A stretch of DNA of 36,178 bases from an uncultured Eubacteriales bacterium (GCA_900315195.1 OMYD01000008.1:1-36178), one strand, 5' to 3'. Positions 7,503 through 17,175 are shown, counted from the first letter of the stretch. Program-made: numbers and translations. Notes: generated by a model from the sequence alone, not told the origin.

Positions 7503-8406
7503 TTTATCGGTTAAGGTCGCGGGGGTTAAGTTTAAAAATCCGCTTATTGCCGCGTCGGGCACCTTCGGCTTCGGCAGGGAATACGGCGAGTTTTATCCGC
7601 TCAGCGCTCTGGGCGGAATCTCCTGCAAGGGAATTACATTAAAAAGGCGCGACGGCAATCCGCCGCCCAGAATCGCGGAAACGCCTTCGGGAATCCTCAA
7701 CGCGGTAGGACTCCAGAACCCCGGCGTAGACGTGTTTATTAATGAGGATCTGCCGTGGCTTAAACAGCAAAACACGGTTGTAATCGCGAACATCGCGGGC
7801 AACACGGTTGAGGAGTACTGCCAAATGGCGGAAAAGCTGAGCGTTACCGACGTGGATATGATTGAGCTTAACATCTCCTGCCCCAATGTAAAAAGCGGCG
7901 GAGTTCAGTTCGGCACAAGCTGCGAGTCGGTGGGCAACATTACAAAAGAGGTGCGCGCGCACTGCAAAAAGCCGCTGATTGTCAAGCTTAGCCCCAACGT
8001 TACCGACATCGCCTCAATCGCTCAGGCGGCTGAGGCAGAGGGCGCGGACGCGGTGTCGATGATCAACACCCTTACCGGTATGCGCATTGATATAAACAGC
8101 CGCAGACCGATTATCCGCAACAATACGGGCGGACTCAGCGGCTCGGCGGTATTCCCCGTTGCGGTCAGAATGGTTTGGCAGGTATCAAACGCCGTTAAAA
8201 TTCCGATTATCGGCATGGGCGGCATCTCCACCTGGGAGGACGCCGTTGAAATGCTTATCGCGGGCGCGACAGCGCTTCAAATCGGCACGGTGCTGTTCTC
8301 AGACCCGTACGCTCCGATTAAAATCAACGAGGGGCTCAACAAATTCCTCGACGACAACGGAATAAAGAGCGTTACGGAATTGACGGGTACAATCAAACCG
8401 TGGTAA
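7495..8406 (+). CDS. pyrD: dihydroorotate dehydrogenase B, catalytic subunit
   Basis: 303 residues, a cytoplasmic FMN-dependent TIM barrel that oxidises dihydroorotate to orotate. Class 1B is indicated by the active-site cysteine in ELNISCPNVKSGG (Cys129) and by the adjacent pyrK. Other landmarks are ASGTFGFGREY near the N-terminus, VGLQNPG (71-77), KLSPNVTDI and the phosphate-binding end IIGMGGISTWEDA and ALQIGTVLF. The ATG at 7495 has GAGGAGG at 7480-7486 and lies inside the end of pyrK, so translation is coupled. No other pyr gene is in the window. A strong bidirectional terminator follows. Confidence 0.95.
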   Translation: MADLSVKVAGVKFKNPLIAASGTFGFGREYGEFYPLSALGGISCKGITLKRRDGNPPPRIAETPSGILNAVGLQNPGVDVFINEDLPWLKQQNTVVIANIAGNTVEEYCQMAEKLSVTDVDMIELNISCPNVKSGGVQFGTSCESVGNITKEVRAHCKKPLIVKLSPNVTDIASIAQAAEAEGADAVSMINTLTGMRIDINSRRPIIRNNTGGLSGSAVFPVAVRMVWQVSNAVKIPIIGMGGISTWEDAVEMLIAGATALQIGTVLFSDPYAPIKINEGLNKFLDDNGIKSVTELTGTIKPW

Positions 8407-8414
8407 TTGGTTCA

Positions 8415-8437
8415 ATGCGGAATCAGGAATTCGGAAT
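8415..8437 (-). repeat. copy of a short dispersed ATTCCGCATTCCG-type repeat
   Basis: The reverse complement reads ATTCCGAATTCCTGATTCCG then CAT. Related sequence occurs at 23064-23094 and 35530-35546, always between genes. Confidence 0.4.
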
Positions 8438-8443
8438 AAAAAG

Positions 8444-8480
8444 AAACAGGGACGTGTTTTTGCCGACACGTCCCTGTTTT
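8444..8480. terminator. bidirectional intrinsic terminator between pyrD and the UPF0340 gene
   Basis: A perfect 14-bp stem, AAACAGGGACGTGT (8444-8457) with ACACGTCCCTGTTT (8466-8479), closes an 8-base loop and is followed by T residues. It lies between convergent genes. Confidence 0.85.
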
Positions 8481-8496
8481 AAAACTTTACTAACCA

Positions 8497-8530
8497 CTAA
8501 TCACTAAAAACTAATCACTAAAAACTAATT
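8497..8530. repeat. 14-bp tandem repeat, about 2.4 copies
   Basis: CTAATCACTAAAAA occurs twice in a row (8497-8510, 8511-8524) and continues as CTAATTA. The third copy contains the TAG stop of the minus-strand UPF0340 gene. Confidence 0.65.
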
Positions 8531-9058
8531 ATATTTCGCTCTTTCGCCGCCGATGTATTTCGGGCGGGTTCGGGCGGCAAGCAAAATGGCGCTGCCTATG
8601 TGGTCCATGCTCAGCCTTACGGGCACGGCAACCCTCTTTAAGTGCATTCCTATTAAAGTGCCGCCGATGTCAAGCCCCGCGTCCGCCTTAATTTCCTCAA
8701 GCATTACCGGATCCTTAAAGGTGCGGTATGCGGTTGTGGCAAACGAGCCGCCCGCCTTTGGCTGGGGTACAACCCAAACCGTTTCGTCGTTTGGAACCGC
8801 GGCGCGCTCAACGCAGATTGCGCGGTTAAGATGCTCGCAGCACTGGGCGGCAAGGTAAACGCCCTTTTCCTGAGTGGCGGCGTAAATTCCGCCGAAAACC
8901 TGCTCGGCAGTCTCAAGGCTTGAGTTGTGGCCGATTACTCCGCCCGCGACCTCGCTTGACGAGCATCCTACCACCAGAATGTCGCCTGCTTTTAGTCCCG
9001 CGGCGGCAATTATTTCTTCAGCCGCCTGTTTAGCTGTGTTATATAAATCTGTATTCAT
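8525..9058 (-). CDS. UPF0340/DUF436 family protein (YwlG-like, TIGR01440)
   Basis: 177 residues, MNTDLYNTAKQAAEEII at the start. Conserved blocks are GDILVVGCSSSEVAGGVIG, QCCEHLNRAICVE, VWVVPQPKAGGSFATTAY and ADAGLDIGGTLIGMHLK, which fit the YwlG family. The structure-based fold is alpha/beta and the function is unknown. A TTG one codon upstream could serve as start, but the ATG at 9058 with GGAGATGA upstream is preferred. It has its own promoter and a shared terminator with pyrD, so it is probably a single-gene unit. Confidence 0.85.
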   Translation of the reverse strand: MNTDLYNTAKQAAEEIIAAAGLKAGDILVVGCSSSEVAGGVIGHNSSLETAEQVFGGIYAATQEKGVYLAAQCCEHLNRAICVERAAVPNDETVWVVPQPKAGGSFATTAYRTFKDPVMLEEIKADAGLDIGGTLIGMHLKRVAVPVRLSMDHIGSAILLAARTRPKYIGGERAKYN

Positions 9059-9077
9059 CAAATCATCTCCATCTAAT

Positions 9078-9105
9078 ATTATATCATTATTCCCTGAAAA
9101 TGCAA
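9078..9105 (-). promoter_or_regulatory. sigma-A promoter of the UPF0340 gene
   Basis: TTGCAT (9105-9100) and TATAAT (9083-9078) on the minus strand, 16 bases apart and about 20 bases before the start codon. Confidence 0.65.
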
Positions 9106-9155
9106 TAGAGTCGGCTTTCCTTGCGCCTAAATAAATATTTTAAAAAAACTTTTTA

Positions 9156-9183
9156 AAAAATTGCATAGTTGTATGCAATTTTT
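9156..9183. repeat. 12-bp inverted repeat upstream of the GH25 gene
   Basis: AAAAATTGCATA (9156-9167) and TATGCAATTTTT (9172-9183) form a perfect stem with loop GTTG. It lies in the divergent spacer between the UPF0340 and GH25 genes. It could be an operator or an AT-rich terminator-like hairpin. No clear sigma-A promoter for the GH25 gene was found. Confidence 0.5.
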
Positions 9184-9263
9184 CGCGTTTTTTCGCTATT
9201 AGTGAAGGGGTGTTTCACCAAAACGGCGCCTCTTCATAGAATGATAGTGAAAGGACGTTAAAA

Positions 9264-9338
9264 TTGAAGGAAGTTTTTAGTTTACGTGCAAACGCGGCGG
9301 ACAGCGCGTCCAAAGCGGAGGAAGGAGACAAATTATGA
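9264..9338 (+). CDS. possible 24-residue leader peptide before the GH25 lysozyme
   Basis: A TTG-initiated frame after AAAGGA (9250-9255) encodes LKEVFSLRANAADSASKAEE then GDKL. Its TGA stop overlaps the ATG of the lysozyme (ATGA). Codons such as GCG, GAC and AGC fit the neighbouring genes. Spacing and overlap suggest translational coupling, but a TTG start and short length make chance possible. No family was recognised. Confidence 0.25.
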   Translation: MKEVFSLRANAADSASKAEEGDKL

Positions 9339-10255
9339 GTTTAGTTGAAAAAAAGGGCGTTGATATTTCATCGCTCAACGGAAGTGTAAGCATAGAGGCT
9401 ATAAAAAAAGCGGGCTATGATTTTGCGATGATTCGCTGCGGCTACGGAAGCGATATAAAATCGCAGGACGACACCCAGTTTGAAAACAACGTGCGCAAAT
9501 GCGAGGCGGCGGGCGTCCCGTGGGGAGCATATCTTTATTCCTACGCGCTCAGCACGGCTGACGCCCAAAGTGAGGTTAAGCACGTTTTGCGTCTGCTTAA
9601 AGGCAAGCGACCGACGCTGCCCGTGGCTATTGACATGGAGGACGGCGACGGTTATAAGGCGCGCCACGGCGGCATGACGTATTCAAACATCAACAACGTC
9701 TGCAAAATCTTTATCGAGGGTGTGCGCACCGCGGGCTATTACCCGATGATTTACACCGGGCTTGAGGAAATAAACAACTATATTTCCTCCGAGGTGCTCA
9801 ACAGCTGCGACCTTTGGTTTGCTCAGTGGTGGAAGGTCCCGCAGTACAAGGGCAATAATATGGGAATGTGGCAGTACGGCGGCGAGCAGAACTTTATCGA
9901 CAGCCCCAGCATTCCCGGCGTAGGCGTTATCGATCAGGATAAGTGCTACAAGGATTACCCGACAATAATCAAAAACGGCGGCTACAACGGCTGGAAAAAA
10001 TCTGACAAGGTACTGGACAGCACGGGTTACCGCTATAAAGACAGGGGAACGGGAGTCCTTGCGCTGAAGGAAATGCTTCTTTTAGCTAAGAGGCTGAAAA
10101 TAACCACCCAGGGCATGGACGAAAACGGCATATTCGGCGACGGAACCTTAATTGCCGTTAATCAGGTGCTGAAAAAGGGCGGCTACGAGCAAAACGGCAT
10201 AGCGGGCGATAATTTTATTAAGTACCTTGCAAAGCTGATTAAAGCAAAAACCTAA
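9335..10255 (+). CDS. GH25 lysozyme with C-terminal peptidoglycan-binding-like region
   Basis: 306 residues. The N-terminal 220 residues are a glycoside hydrolase family 25 domain, which cuts the MurNAc-GlcNAc bond of peptidoglycan. Visible are GVDISSLNG (Asp10) at the start, the catalytic pair in VAIDMEDGDG (Asp100, Glu102), and LWFAQWWKVPQY followed by MWQYGG. The last 80 residues (DRGTGVLALKEML ... DENGIFGDGTLIAVNQVLKK) look like a PG_binding_1-type wall-binding domain. There is no signal peptide or membrane segment, so export would need lysis, a holin or an unconventional route, as for phage endolysins. No phage genes are nearby. Strong GGAGGAAGGAG ribosome binding site. A role in sporulation or germination is also possible. 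Confidence 0.88.
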   Translation: MSLVEKKGVDISSLNGSVSIEAIKKAGYDFAMIRCGYGSDIKSQDDTQFENNVRKCEAAGVPWGAYLYSYALSTADAQSEVKHVLRLLKGKRPTLPVAIDMEDGDGYKARHGGMTYSNINNVCKIFIEGVRTAGYYPMIYTGLEEINNYISSEVLNSCDLWFAQWWKVPQYKGNNMGMWQYGGEQNFIDSPSIPGVGVIDQDKCYKDYPTIIKNGGYNGWKKSDKVLDSTGYRYKDRGTGVLALKEMLLLAKRLKITTQGMDENGIFGDGTLIAVNQVLKKGGYEQNGIAGDNFIKYLAKLIKAKT

Positions 10256-10261
10256 GTAAAC

Positions 10262-10288
10262 AAAAAGGGTCGGCGGCTGCCGACCCTT
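10262..10288 (-). terminator. terminator of the aquaporin gene, possibly bidirectional
   Basis: A 10-bp stem AAGGGTCGGC/GCCGACCCTT with a four-base loop. The U-run follows on the minus strand, so it mainly serves the aquaporin gene. On the plus strand it may also end the GH25 transcript. Confidence 0.75.
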
Positions 10289-10304
10289 AAATTTATACCG
10301 TTAA

Positions 10305-11075
10305 TTATCTTGCGATTTTGGGAGAATCGTCGCTCTCGAGGAATTTGTAAGCGATTGCCGCGATAGCCGCGCCGATCATCGGGCCGAGCAGGAACGCCCA
10401 GAGCGCCGCGATAGGCTTGAAGTTTCCGCCGCACATTGCGCAGAAAGCGGGACCGAAGCTGCGGGCGGGGTTTACGGAGGTGCCGGTGAGGCCGATGCCG
10501 AAGAGGTGAACTACGGTAAGGGTAAGACCTATTACAAGACCGCCGAAGGAGCCGTGCTTAGCCTTTTTGGAGGTAACTCCGAGAATTGCGAATACGAAGA
10601 TTGCGGTGAGGATGATTTCAACAAAGAAGCCCGCAAAGTGGTTTCCGTCTACGCCGTCCATTGTGTTAGCGCCGAAGCCGTTAAGACCGAGCTTTCCGGT
10701 TTCGATACCGAGGATTTTGTCGGGTTTGCCGGTCTGGTCGGTAAGGCCGCCCATGCCCCAAATCATAGCCAAAATGCCTGTACCTGTGAGGGCACCTGCA
10801 AACTGAGCGATGATGTAGCCGATAAAATCCTTGAGGCTGATGCCGCCCGTAATGAATACACCGAACGAAACGGCGGGGTTGATATGACAGCCCGAGATGT
10901 TGCCTACGCTGTAAGCCATAGCCACAATTGTAAGACCAAAGGCGAGCGCGGTTGCGATATACGCGGCTCCGCTTTTTCCTGGGCCTGTAAGCATTGCGGT
11001 TCCGCAGCCGAAAATAACCAGAACCATTGTTCCGATGCACTCAGCCACGTACTTTTTAATGGAAGTTAAATTCAT
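10305..11075 (-). CDS. aqpZ: MIP family channel, AqpZ-like aquaporin
   Basis: 256 residues with six membrane segments and both NPA half-helices, GCHINPAVS (Asn66-Ala68) and TSVNPARSFGPA (Asn202-Ala204). The expected selectivity residues include His190 in LTLTVVHLFGIG and Arg205 after the second NPA, with Phe at the helix 2 position (LAFGLTIVAMAY). That His/Arg/Phe set is the water-selective pattern of AqpZ, in contrast to the Gly/Phe/Arg pattern of glycerol facilitators. Water transport across the cytoplasmic membrane is therefore favoured. GGAGG precedes the ATG by 7 bases. The region between helices 3 and 4 is somewhat longer than in E. coli AqpZ. It has its own promoter and terminator. Confidence 0.9.
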   Translation of the reverse strand: MNLTSIKKYVAECIGTMVLVIFGCGTAMLTGPGKSGAAYIATALAFGLTIVAMAYSVGNISGCHINPAVSFGVFITGGISLKDFIGYIIAQFAGALTGTGILAMIWGMGGLTDQTGKPDKILGIETGKLGLNGFGANTMDGVDGNHFAGFFVEIILTAIFVFAILGVTSKKAKHGSFGGLVIGLTLTVVHLFGIGLTGTSVNPARSFGPAFCAMCGGNFKPIAALWAFLLGPMIGAAIAAIAYKFLESDDSPKIAR

Positions 11076-11121
11076 ACATGTTCCTCCTTTGAATTAAATT
11101 GAATTATTATTCCATATGATA

Positions 11122-11150
11122 AATATAGCACAATGAATATAATAATGCAA
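11122..11150 (-). promoter_or_regulatory. sigma-A promoter of the aquaporin gene
   Basis: TTGCAT (11150-11145) and TATATT (11127-11122) on the minus strand with 17 bases between, about 50 bases before the start codon. Confidence 0.6.
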
Positions 11151-11232
11151 GCAAAACTACACAAAAAAATTTTAAAGTTTTGTAATAAATAATTTATTAC
11201 ACACAAAATCCGACAATAGATATCAAAACATA

Positions 11233-11270
11233 AAAAAGGACGGTTTTCCTGCCGGAAAGCCGTCCTTTTT
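11233..11270 (-). terminator. terminator of the hrcA-grpE-dnaK-dnaJ-prmA operon
   Basis: A long stem, AAAAAGGACGG then TTTTCC against GGAAAGCCGTCCTTTTT, with a four-base loop, directly after the prmA stop and followed by T residues on the minus strand. Confidence 0.8.
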
Positions 11271-11274
11271 GCAA

Positions 11275-12201
11275 TTATTGTTTTTTTAGTTTTGCCGCGA
11301 AGCACGCCCAGCCGCCGTCGAGGTGCTCCTCGATGACGTCAAACCAGCGGCTTACGCCCTGCCTGACCTCCCCGGCTCGGGTGTCGATGATCCCGCTCAT
11401 TATATATACCGCGTCGGGCTTCATAAAGTCGGAAATGCCCTTTGACAAAAAGAGTATAGCGTCCGCCACGATGTTGGCAAGAACGATGTCATATTTGCCG
11501 CTAACTTTGTCGGTAAAGCTTCCGCAAACTGCGGTAAAGCGGTTGCCTACGCCGTTGAGGTCTGCGTTTTCGCGCGCGGTGTCAACCGCCTTTTCGTCGA
11601 TGTCAACTCCCACTGCCTCTTTGGCGCCGCAAAGCAGGGCGGCTATTCCCAGAATACCGCTGCCGCAGCCCACGTCAAGAACGCTGTCGCCGGGCTTCAT
11701 GTATTTTTCGCACATTTCAAGGCAAAGGCGGGTTGTTTCGTGGCCGCCGGTTCCAAAGGCAAGACCCGGGTCGATGTTGAGCACGGTTCTGCCCTGAGCG
11801 TCGAAGTTTTCGTACCAGCTCGGTACAATCATCAGGTTTTTGCCGACAGCAAGCGGGTGGAAATACTGCTTCCAGTTATTTCGCCAGTCCTCCTCGGCGC
11901 AGTCGAGAAGCTCGATTGAGTGCTCAATGCCCTCGCTCTCATACCGTTCGGATAAAAACGCCACAGCCTCGGCAGGGGAGACGCCCGGCTCAAGATACAG
12001 GTGCACAAACGCCCTGGAGCGGTCTTTTTTGAGCAAGTCCTCGTCAATGAGGTCAATGTGGGCTATGTCCTGCACCACCTGCTCCATATCGCGGTAATCT
12101 TCAATATAAATTCCGTATGGCACCACCACGTTGGCGATGTCGCCGGCTTTGTCTATGTCCGCGGCGCTTACCGCGATTTTTATTTCAGTCCAGTTATTCA
12201 T
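11275..12201 (-). CDS. prmA: ribosomal protein L11 methyltransferase
   Basis: 308 residues. PrmA uses S-adenosylmethionine to methylate lysines and the N-terminus of L11. The N-terminal substrate domain starts MNNWTEIKIAVSAADIDKAG. The catalytic domain carries DPGLAFGTGGHETT, then SAM-binding motif I LDVGCGSGILGIAA, acidic motif VDIDEKAVDTA and NIVADAI. It is the last gene of the heat-shock operon, as in many Firmicutes. The ATG lies only three bases after the dnaJ stop and has no clear ribosome binding site, which suggests coupling to dnaJ translation. Confidence 0.94.
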   Translation of the reverse strand: MNNWTEIKIAVSAADIDKAGDIANVVVPYGIYIEDYRDMEQVVQDIAHIDLIDEDLLKKDRSRAFVHLYLEPGVSPAEAVAFLSERYESEGIEHSIELLDCAEEDWRNNWKQYFHPLAVGKNLMIVPSWYENFDAQGRTVLNIDPGLAFGTGGHETTRLCLEMCEKYMKPGDSVLDVGCGSGILGIAALLCGAKEAVGVDIDEKAVDTARENADLNGVGNRFTAVCGSFTDKVSGKYDIVLANIVADAILFLSKGISDFMKPDAVYIMSGIIDTRAGEVRQGVSRWFDVIEEHLDGGWACFAAKLKKQ

Positions 12202-12204
12202 AGC

Positions 12205-13344
12205 TTAGTTAAAGTGTTTCTTTATTTTTTCGAAAAAGTTTTTTCTTTTGGGGTAGTTTTTCTCGCTCAGTGAGCGCTCAAATTCGCGCAGCAGGTCCTT
12301 TTGCTTGCCGTTGAGTCCCTTAGGAACCTCAATTACAACGCGCACATACTGGTCGCCCTTTCCTCTGCCGCCGAGATGAGGAAAGCCTCTGCCCTTGAGC
12401 TTGAAAACGTCGTTTGGCTGGGTGCTTTCGTGAATGGTGTATTTTACGTCGCCCTCAAGCGTTGGCACAACAACCTCGGAGCCGAGCGCCGCCTGGGCGA
12501 ATGTCAGGGGCAAATCGCACCAAACGTCGTCGCCTCTGCGCTCAAACATGGAGTGGCTGCGAACCTTTACATAAACGTGAAGGTCGCCCGCGGGGCCTCC
12601 GTTGTAGCCCGCGTTGCCGTGACCGCTAATGTTGAGTATCTGCTGGTCTTTAATGCCCGCGGGAATTGTTACGTCAACGGTGCGGTTCTTGCGCTGTCTG
12701 CCCGAGCCGCTGCACTTGCGGCAGGGATTGTCTATGATTTTACCCGTGCCGTGGCAAGCGTCACATGAGCGCTGCGTCTGAATAACTCCGAAGGGTGAGC
12801 GCTGGTTGATTGTAACTCTGCCCGAGCCGCCGCACGCCGAGCAGGTTTTGGGCTGTGTGCCCGCCGCCGCGCCCGTGCCGTGGCACTCGTCGCAGGTTGA
12901 AACGCTTGTGTAGCTGATTGTCTTTTTACAGCCCTTCGCCGATTCGTCAAAGGTGATTGTAACGCTCGCTTCAATGTCGCTGCCGCGCTGAGGAGCGTTT
13001 GCGCGTCCCTGGCGTCTGCCGCCGAAGCCGCCGAAGAAGCTTGAGAAGATGTCGTCAAGGTCTATTCCGCCGCCGAAGGGGCTGCCGCCGCCGGCGCCGC
13101 CCGCGCCAAAGTTGGGGTCAACGCCCGCGTGGCCGAACTGGTCGTAACGCGCGCGCTTCTCGCTGTCGGACAGCACCTCGTACGCCTCGTTTACTTCCTT
13201 GAACTTTTCCTCGCACTCCTTGTCGCCGGGGTGAAGGTCAGGGTGATATTTTTTGGCGCTCCGGCGGAACGCCTTTTTTATTTCGTCCTCGCTTGCGCCC
13301 TTTTGCAGGCCAAGCACCTCGTAGTAATCTCTTTTTTCTGCCAT
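12205..13344 (-). CDS. dnaJ: chaperone protein DnaJ
   Basis: 379 residues, a full-length type I J-protein that stimulates DnaK ATPase and delivers substrates. In order: J-domain with the HPD motif ([11 protein letters not shown]), Gly/Phe-rich linker ([23 protein letters not shown]), four CxxCxGxG zinc-binding repeats ([32 protein letters not shown]) and the C-terminal substrate domains. It follows dnaK by about 150 bases that contain two strong hairpins. Confidence 0.96.
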   Translation of the reverse strand: MAEKRDYYEVLGLQKGASEDEIKKAFRRSAKKYHPDLHPGDKECEEKFKEVNEAYEVLSDSEKRARYDQFGHAGVDPNFGAGGAGGGSPFGGGIDLDDIFSSFFGGFGGRRQGRANAPQRGSDIEASVTITFDESAKGCKKTISYTSVSTCDECHGTGAAAGTQPKTCSACGGSGRVTINQRSPFGVIQTQRSCDACHGTGKIIDNPCRKCSGSGRQRKNRTVDVTIPAGIKDQQILNISGHGNAGYNGGPAGDLHVYVKVRSHSMFERRGDDVWCDLPLTFAQAALGSEVVVPTLEGDVKYTIHESTQPNDVFKLKGRGFPHLGGRGKGDQYVRVVIEVPKGLNGKQKDLLREFERSLSEKNYPKRKNFFEKIKKHFN

Positions 13345-13383
13345 TGTCTATCATCCTCTGTATGTAGGGTTAAAATTTTAATT

Positions 13384-13430
13384 GATGTCAAATGCAGAGG
13401 CGCGCATTGCGTGCGCCTGCATTTGATATC
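13384..13430 (-). other. large hairpin in the dnaK-dnaJ spacer
   Basis: The arms of about 18 bp (13384 onward and ending at 13430) share TCAAATGCA/TGCATTTGA and GGCGC/GCGCC, with a two-base bulge. On the transcript it lies just upstream of dnaJ without a U-run. A role in mRNA processing or stability between dnaK and dnaJ is an inference. Confidence 0.6.
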
Positions 13431-13454
13431 ATAATAGTATAAAACAGCGGAAAC

Positions 13455-13477
13455 AGGGCGACAGCGAGTGTCGCCCT
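13455..13477 (-). other. hairpin after dnaK, possible partial terminator
   Basis: AGGGCGACA/TGTCGCCCT, 9 bp with a 5-base loop, 17 bases after the dnaK stop. The T content that follows on the minus strand is interrupted, so it may only attenuate transcription into dnaJ. Confidence 0.5.
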
Positions 13478-13493
13478 TATCCCGTTTAGTCAA

Positions 13494-15362
<1,869 letters not shown>

Positions 15363-15444
15363 TTAGTGTTTGATTATTTAGTAACCCCTCGTGTTAAGAG
15401 GGTAAATTGCATACTTTGCTTAAAGAGTAGGAATATTTATGTTG

Positions 15445-15526
15445 CCGCGTTGTTCTGATGCGCCGTTGCAGAATGGTTAATGTTATATCAAGTTATCCAA
15501 AGGCGCGCTGGATACAACGTCACGTT
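15445..15526 (-). repeat. dispersed 3'-end repeat, copy A
   Basis: On the minus strand it starts AACGTGACGTT at 15526 and continues with ATCCAGCGCGCCTTTGGATA, CTTGATATAACA and CTGCAACGGCGCATC to about 15445. It aligns with copies at 26269-26350 and 35249-35352. The TGA stop of grpE (15522-15520) lies inside the AACGTGACGTT palindrome, so the repeat supplies the gene end. Confidence 0.75.
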
Positions 15527-16068
15527 GTGACCTGTACCATTGCGTGGCGGATGATTTTGTCGCCGATTTTGTAACCCGTCTGGAACACGGCGGCTATTTT
15601 GTCGGAGCCGAGCTCCTCGTTGTCCACCATTCCGATTGCGTTGTGCATGTTGGGGTCAAAATCATCTCCGACCTTTCCGAACGATTCAACCTTGAGCTTT
15701 TCAAAAGATTTGTCAAGCTGGTTTGAAATCAGCTCTATTCCCTTTAAAATCTCGGGGTCGGCGTCCTTTAGGTTTTCAAGCGCCATTCTTACGCTGTCGG
15801 CAACGGGAAGAAGCTCGGTCACCGCTTTTGAAGTTGCGTCATCGTAAAGCGAGAGCTTTTCGTTTGCCGTGCGCTTGCGGTAGTTGTCGTACTCCGCGGC
15901 AAGCCTCATATATTTGTCCTTGCCCGCGGCGACCTCATCCTCCAGCGCCTTGATTTTTTCGGCTGTTTCGTCTTTTTCATCAGGCTGTTTTTCGTCAGTC
16001 TGCCCGGCGGTTTCTTCGGTCATTTCTTCAACTGTCTCTGCCGCCTCGTCCTTTTTCTTTTTGGACAT
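15520..16068 (-). CDS. grpE: nucleotide exchange factor GrpE
   Basis: 182 residues. GrpE releases ADP from DnaK. The N-terminal 55 residues are highly charged (KKKKDEAAETVEEMTEET), followed by the long dimerising coiled coil (EKIKALEDEVAAGKDKYMRL) and AEYDNYRKRTANEK. The C-terminal beta-domain carries DPNMHNAIG and GYKIGDKIIRHAMVQV. GGAGGTAATCC precedes the ATG. The protein ends ...VQVTT at a stop codon that belongs to a dispersed repeat, so its last two residues may be repeat-derived. Confidence 0.96.
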   Translation of the reverse strand: MSKKKKDEAAETVEEMTEETAGQTDEKQPDEKDETAEKIKALEDEVAAGKDKYMRLAAEYDNYRKRTANEKLSLYDDATSKAVTELLPVADSVRMALENLKDADPEILKGIELISNQLDKSFEKLKVESFGKVGDDFDPNMHNAIGMVDNEELGSDKIAAVFQTGYKIGDKIIRHAMVQVTT

Positions 16069-16085
16069 CGGATTACCTCCTCAAT

Positions 16086-17114
16086 CTATACTTCAACCAG
16101 CTCGCCGATAAGCGAACCGACATTTTTGGCTACACATTCTAAAATCGAAAACGTCCGCGCGTAGTCCGTGCGCATCGGCCCCACTACCGCAAGAACTCCT
16201 GTTGACGCGTCGCCCGCCGTGTACCTCGCGGAGATCACCGCGCTGTTTGACAGCTCAACGCGGCTGTTTTCGGTGCCGATCGTCACCGAAGGCGTCTGCG
16301 GAAGCCTTTCAAGCATTGCCGCCAAGTCGCGCTCGTTCTGCAAAAACTCCCACACGCGGTGCGCTCCCGCCAAATCCATGCCCGTGACGCTCATAAGCTT
16401 GCCGAAGCCGCTGTGGCATACGCTTACACGCGCCGCCTGTTCGCACGCCTCCATAATTGCCATAAGCGGGGCGGTCATAAACAGCGACAGTTCGCCGAAG
16501 CCCGCGGCGGCGGTCTGGATAAACGGTCTGTTTACGGCGCTTAGCCGTATTCCCGCGAATGTGTCGTTGAACGCTTTTTCAAATACGCCCAGCAGCTCGG
16601 GAGTCAGCAGAAACTCACAGCGGAACAGCTTTGTCTTTATCACGCCGCTTGAGGCGATTACAACCGCCATTCCCGCGTGAGCGCCCGTGGGCACAAAGCT
16701 TATTCTGCGGATTCTGCCCGTGTTTCCGTCGGGAGTAGTGGCCAGAGCAACGCAGTTTGTCAAACGCGAAAGCGTGTCGGCGGCGCCCTGCAGAATGCTT
16801 TCGGGCGAGTCTGAGTTTTTCGTGAGCGTCTCGCGGATATACTCCTCGCCGGTTTCGGTTACGGGCGTAAGCTTCATTATGTTGTCAACATAAAAGCGGT
16901 AGCCTGTTTGGGTGGGAATTCTGCCTGCTGAGGTGTGCGGCTGGACAATATAGCCCTTTTCGGTAAGCTCGGCCATATCGTTGCGGACAGTAGCCGACGA
17001 AACCGAAAGCCCTTCAACACCCAGCAGCGACTTGGAACCTACGGGTTCGCCGCTTTGGATAAAGCGCTCTACGATTTCGGCGAGAATTTTTTGCTTCCTC
17101 GCGAATGGTTCCAT
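16086..17114 (-). CDS. hrcA: heat-inducible transcription repressor HrcA
   Basis: 342 residues, the repressor that binds CIRCE and depends on GroEL for activity. The N-terminal winged helix shows QKILAEIVERFIQSGEPVGSKSL and VSSATVRNDMAELTEKGYIVQPHTSAGRIPT, the family hallmark. A GAF-like core follows, ending VVGPMRTDYARTFSILECVAKNVG. A GTG three codons earlier (17123) is inside the ribosome binding site AGAGGTG, so the ATG at 17114 is chosen. A CIRCE element lies in its own leader, so the operon is autoregulated. It is first in hrcA-grpE-dnaK-dnaJ-prmA. Confidence 0.95.
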   Translation of the reverse strand: MEPFARKQKILAEIVERFIQSGEPVGSKSLLGVEGLSVSSATVRNDMAELTEKGYIVQPHTSAGRIPTQTGYRFYVDNIMKLTPVTETGEEYIRETLTKNSDSPESILQGAADTLSRLTNCVALATTPDGNTGRIRRISFVPTGAHAGMAVVIASSGVIKTKLFRCEFLLTPELLGVFEKAFNDTFAGIRLSAVNRPFIQTAAAGFGELSLFMTAPLMAIMEACEQAARVSVCHSGFGKLMSVTGMDLAGAHRVWEFLQNERDLAAMLERLPQTPSVTIGTENSRVELSNSAVISARYTAGDASTGVLAVVGPMRTDYARTFSILECVAKNVGSLIGELVEV

Positions 17115-17135
17115 TTCATTCACCTCTTTTGAGGA

Positions 17136-17162
17136 TTAGCACTCTCAATAGCCGAGTGCTAA
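17136..17162. promoter_or_regulatory. CIRCE operator
   Basis: TTAGCACTC (17136-17144), nine bases, GAGTGCTAA (17154-17162): an exact match to the CIRCE consensus. It lies between the promoter and the hrcA start codon. Confidence 0.97.
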
Positions 17163-17175
17163 CTGCTTTGTTCAT

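Noticed and set aside
9228-9240. CATAGAAT as a sigma-E -10 box for the GH25 gene
   Set aside because: It resembles the -10 consensus, but no matching -35 sequence is present at the right distance, so sporulation control is not claimed.
10506-11069. 187-codon plus-strand frame opposite the aquaporin
   Set aside because: It is a shadow of the aquaporin gene, which has both NPA motifs, promoter and ribosome binding site.
11072-11305. 77-codon minus-strand frame before the aquaporin
   Set aside because: It spans the prmA terminator and the aquaporin promoter and has an AT-rich, low-complexity product.
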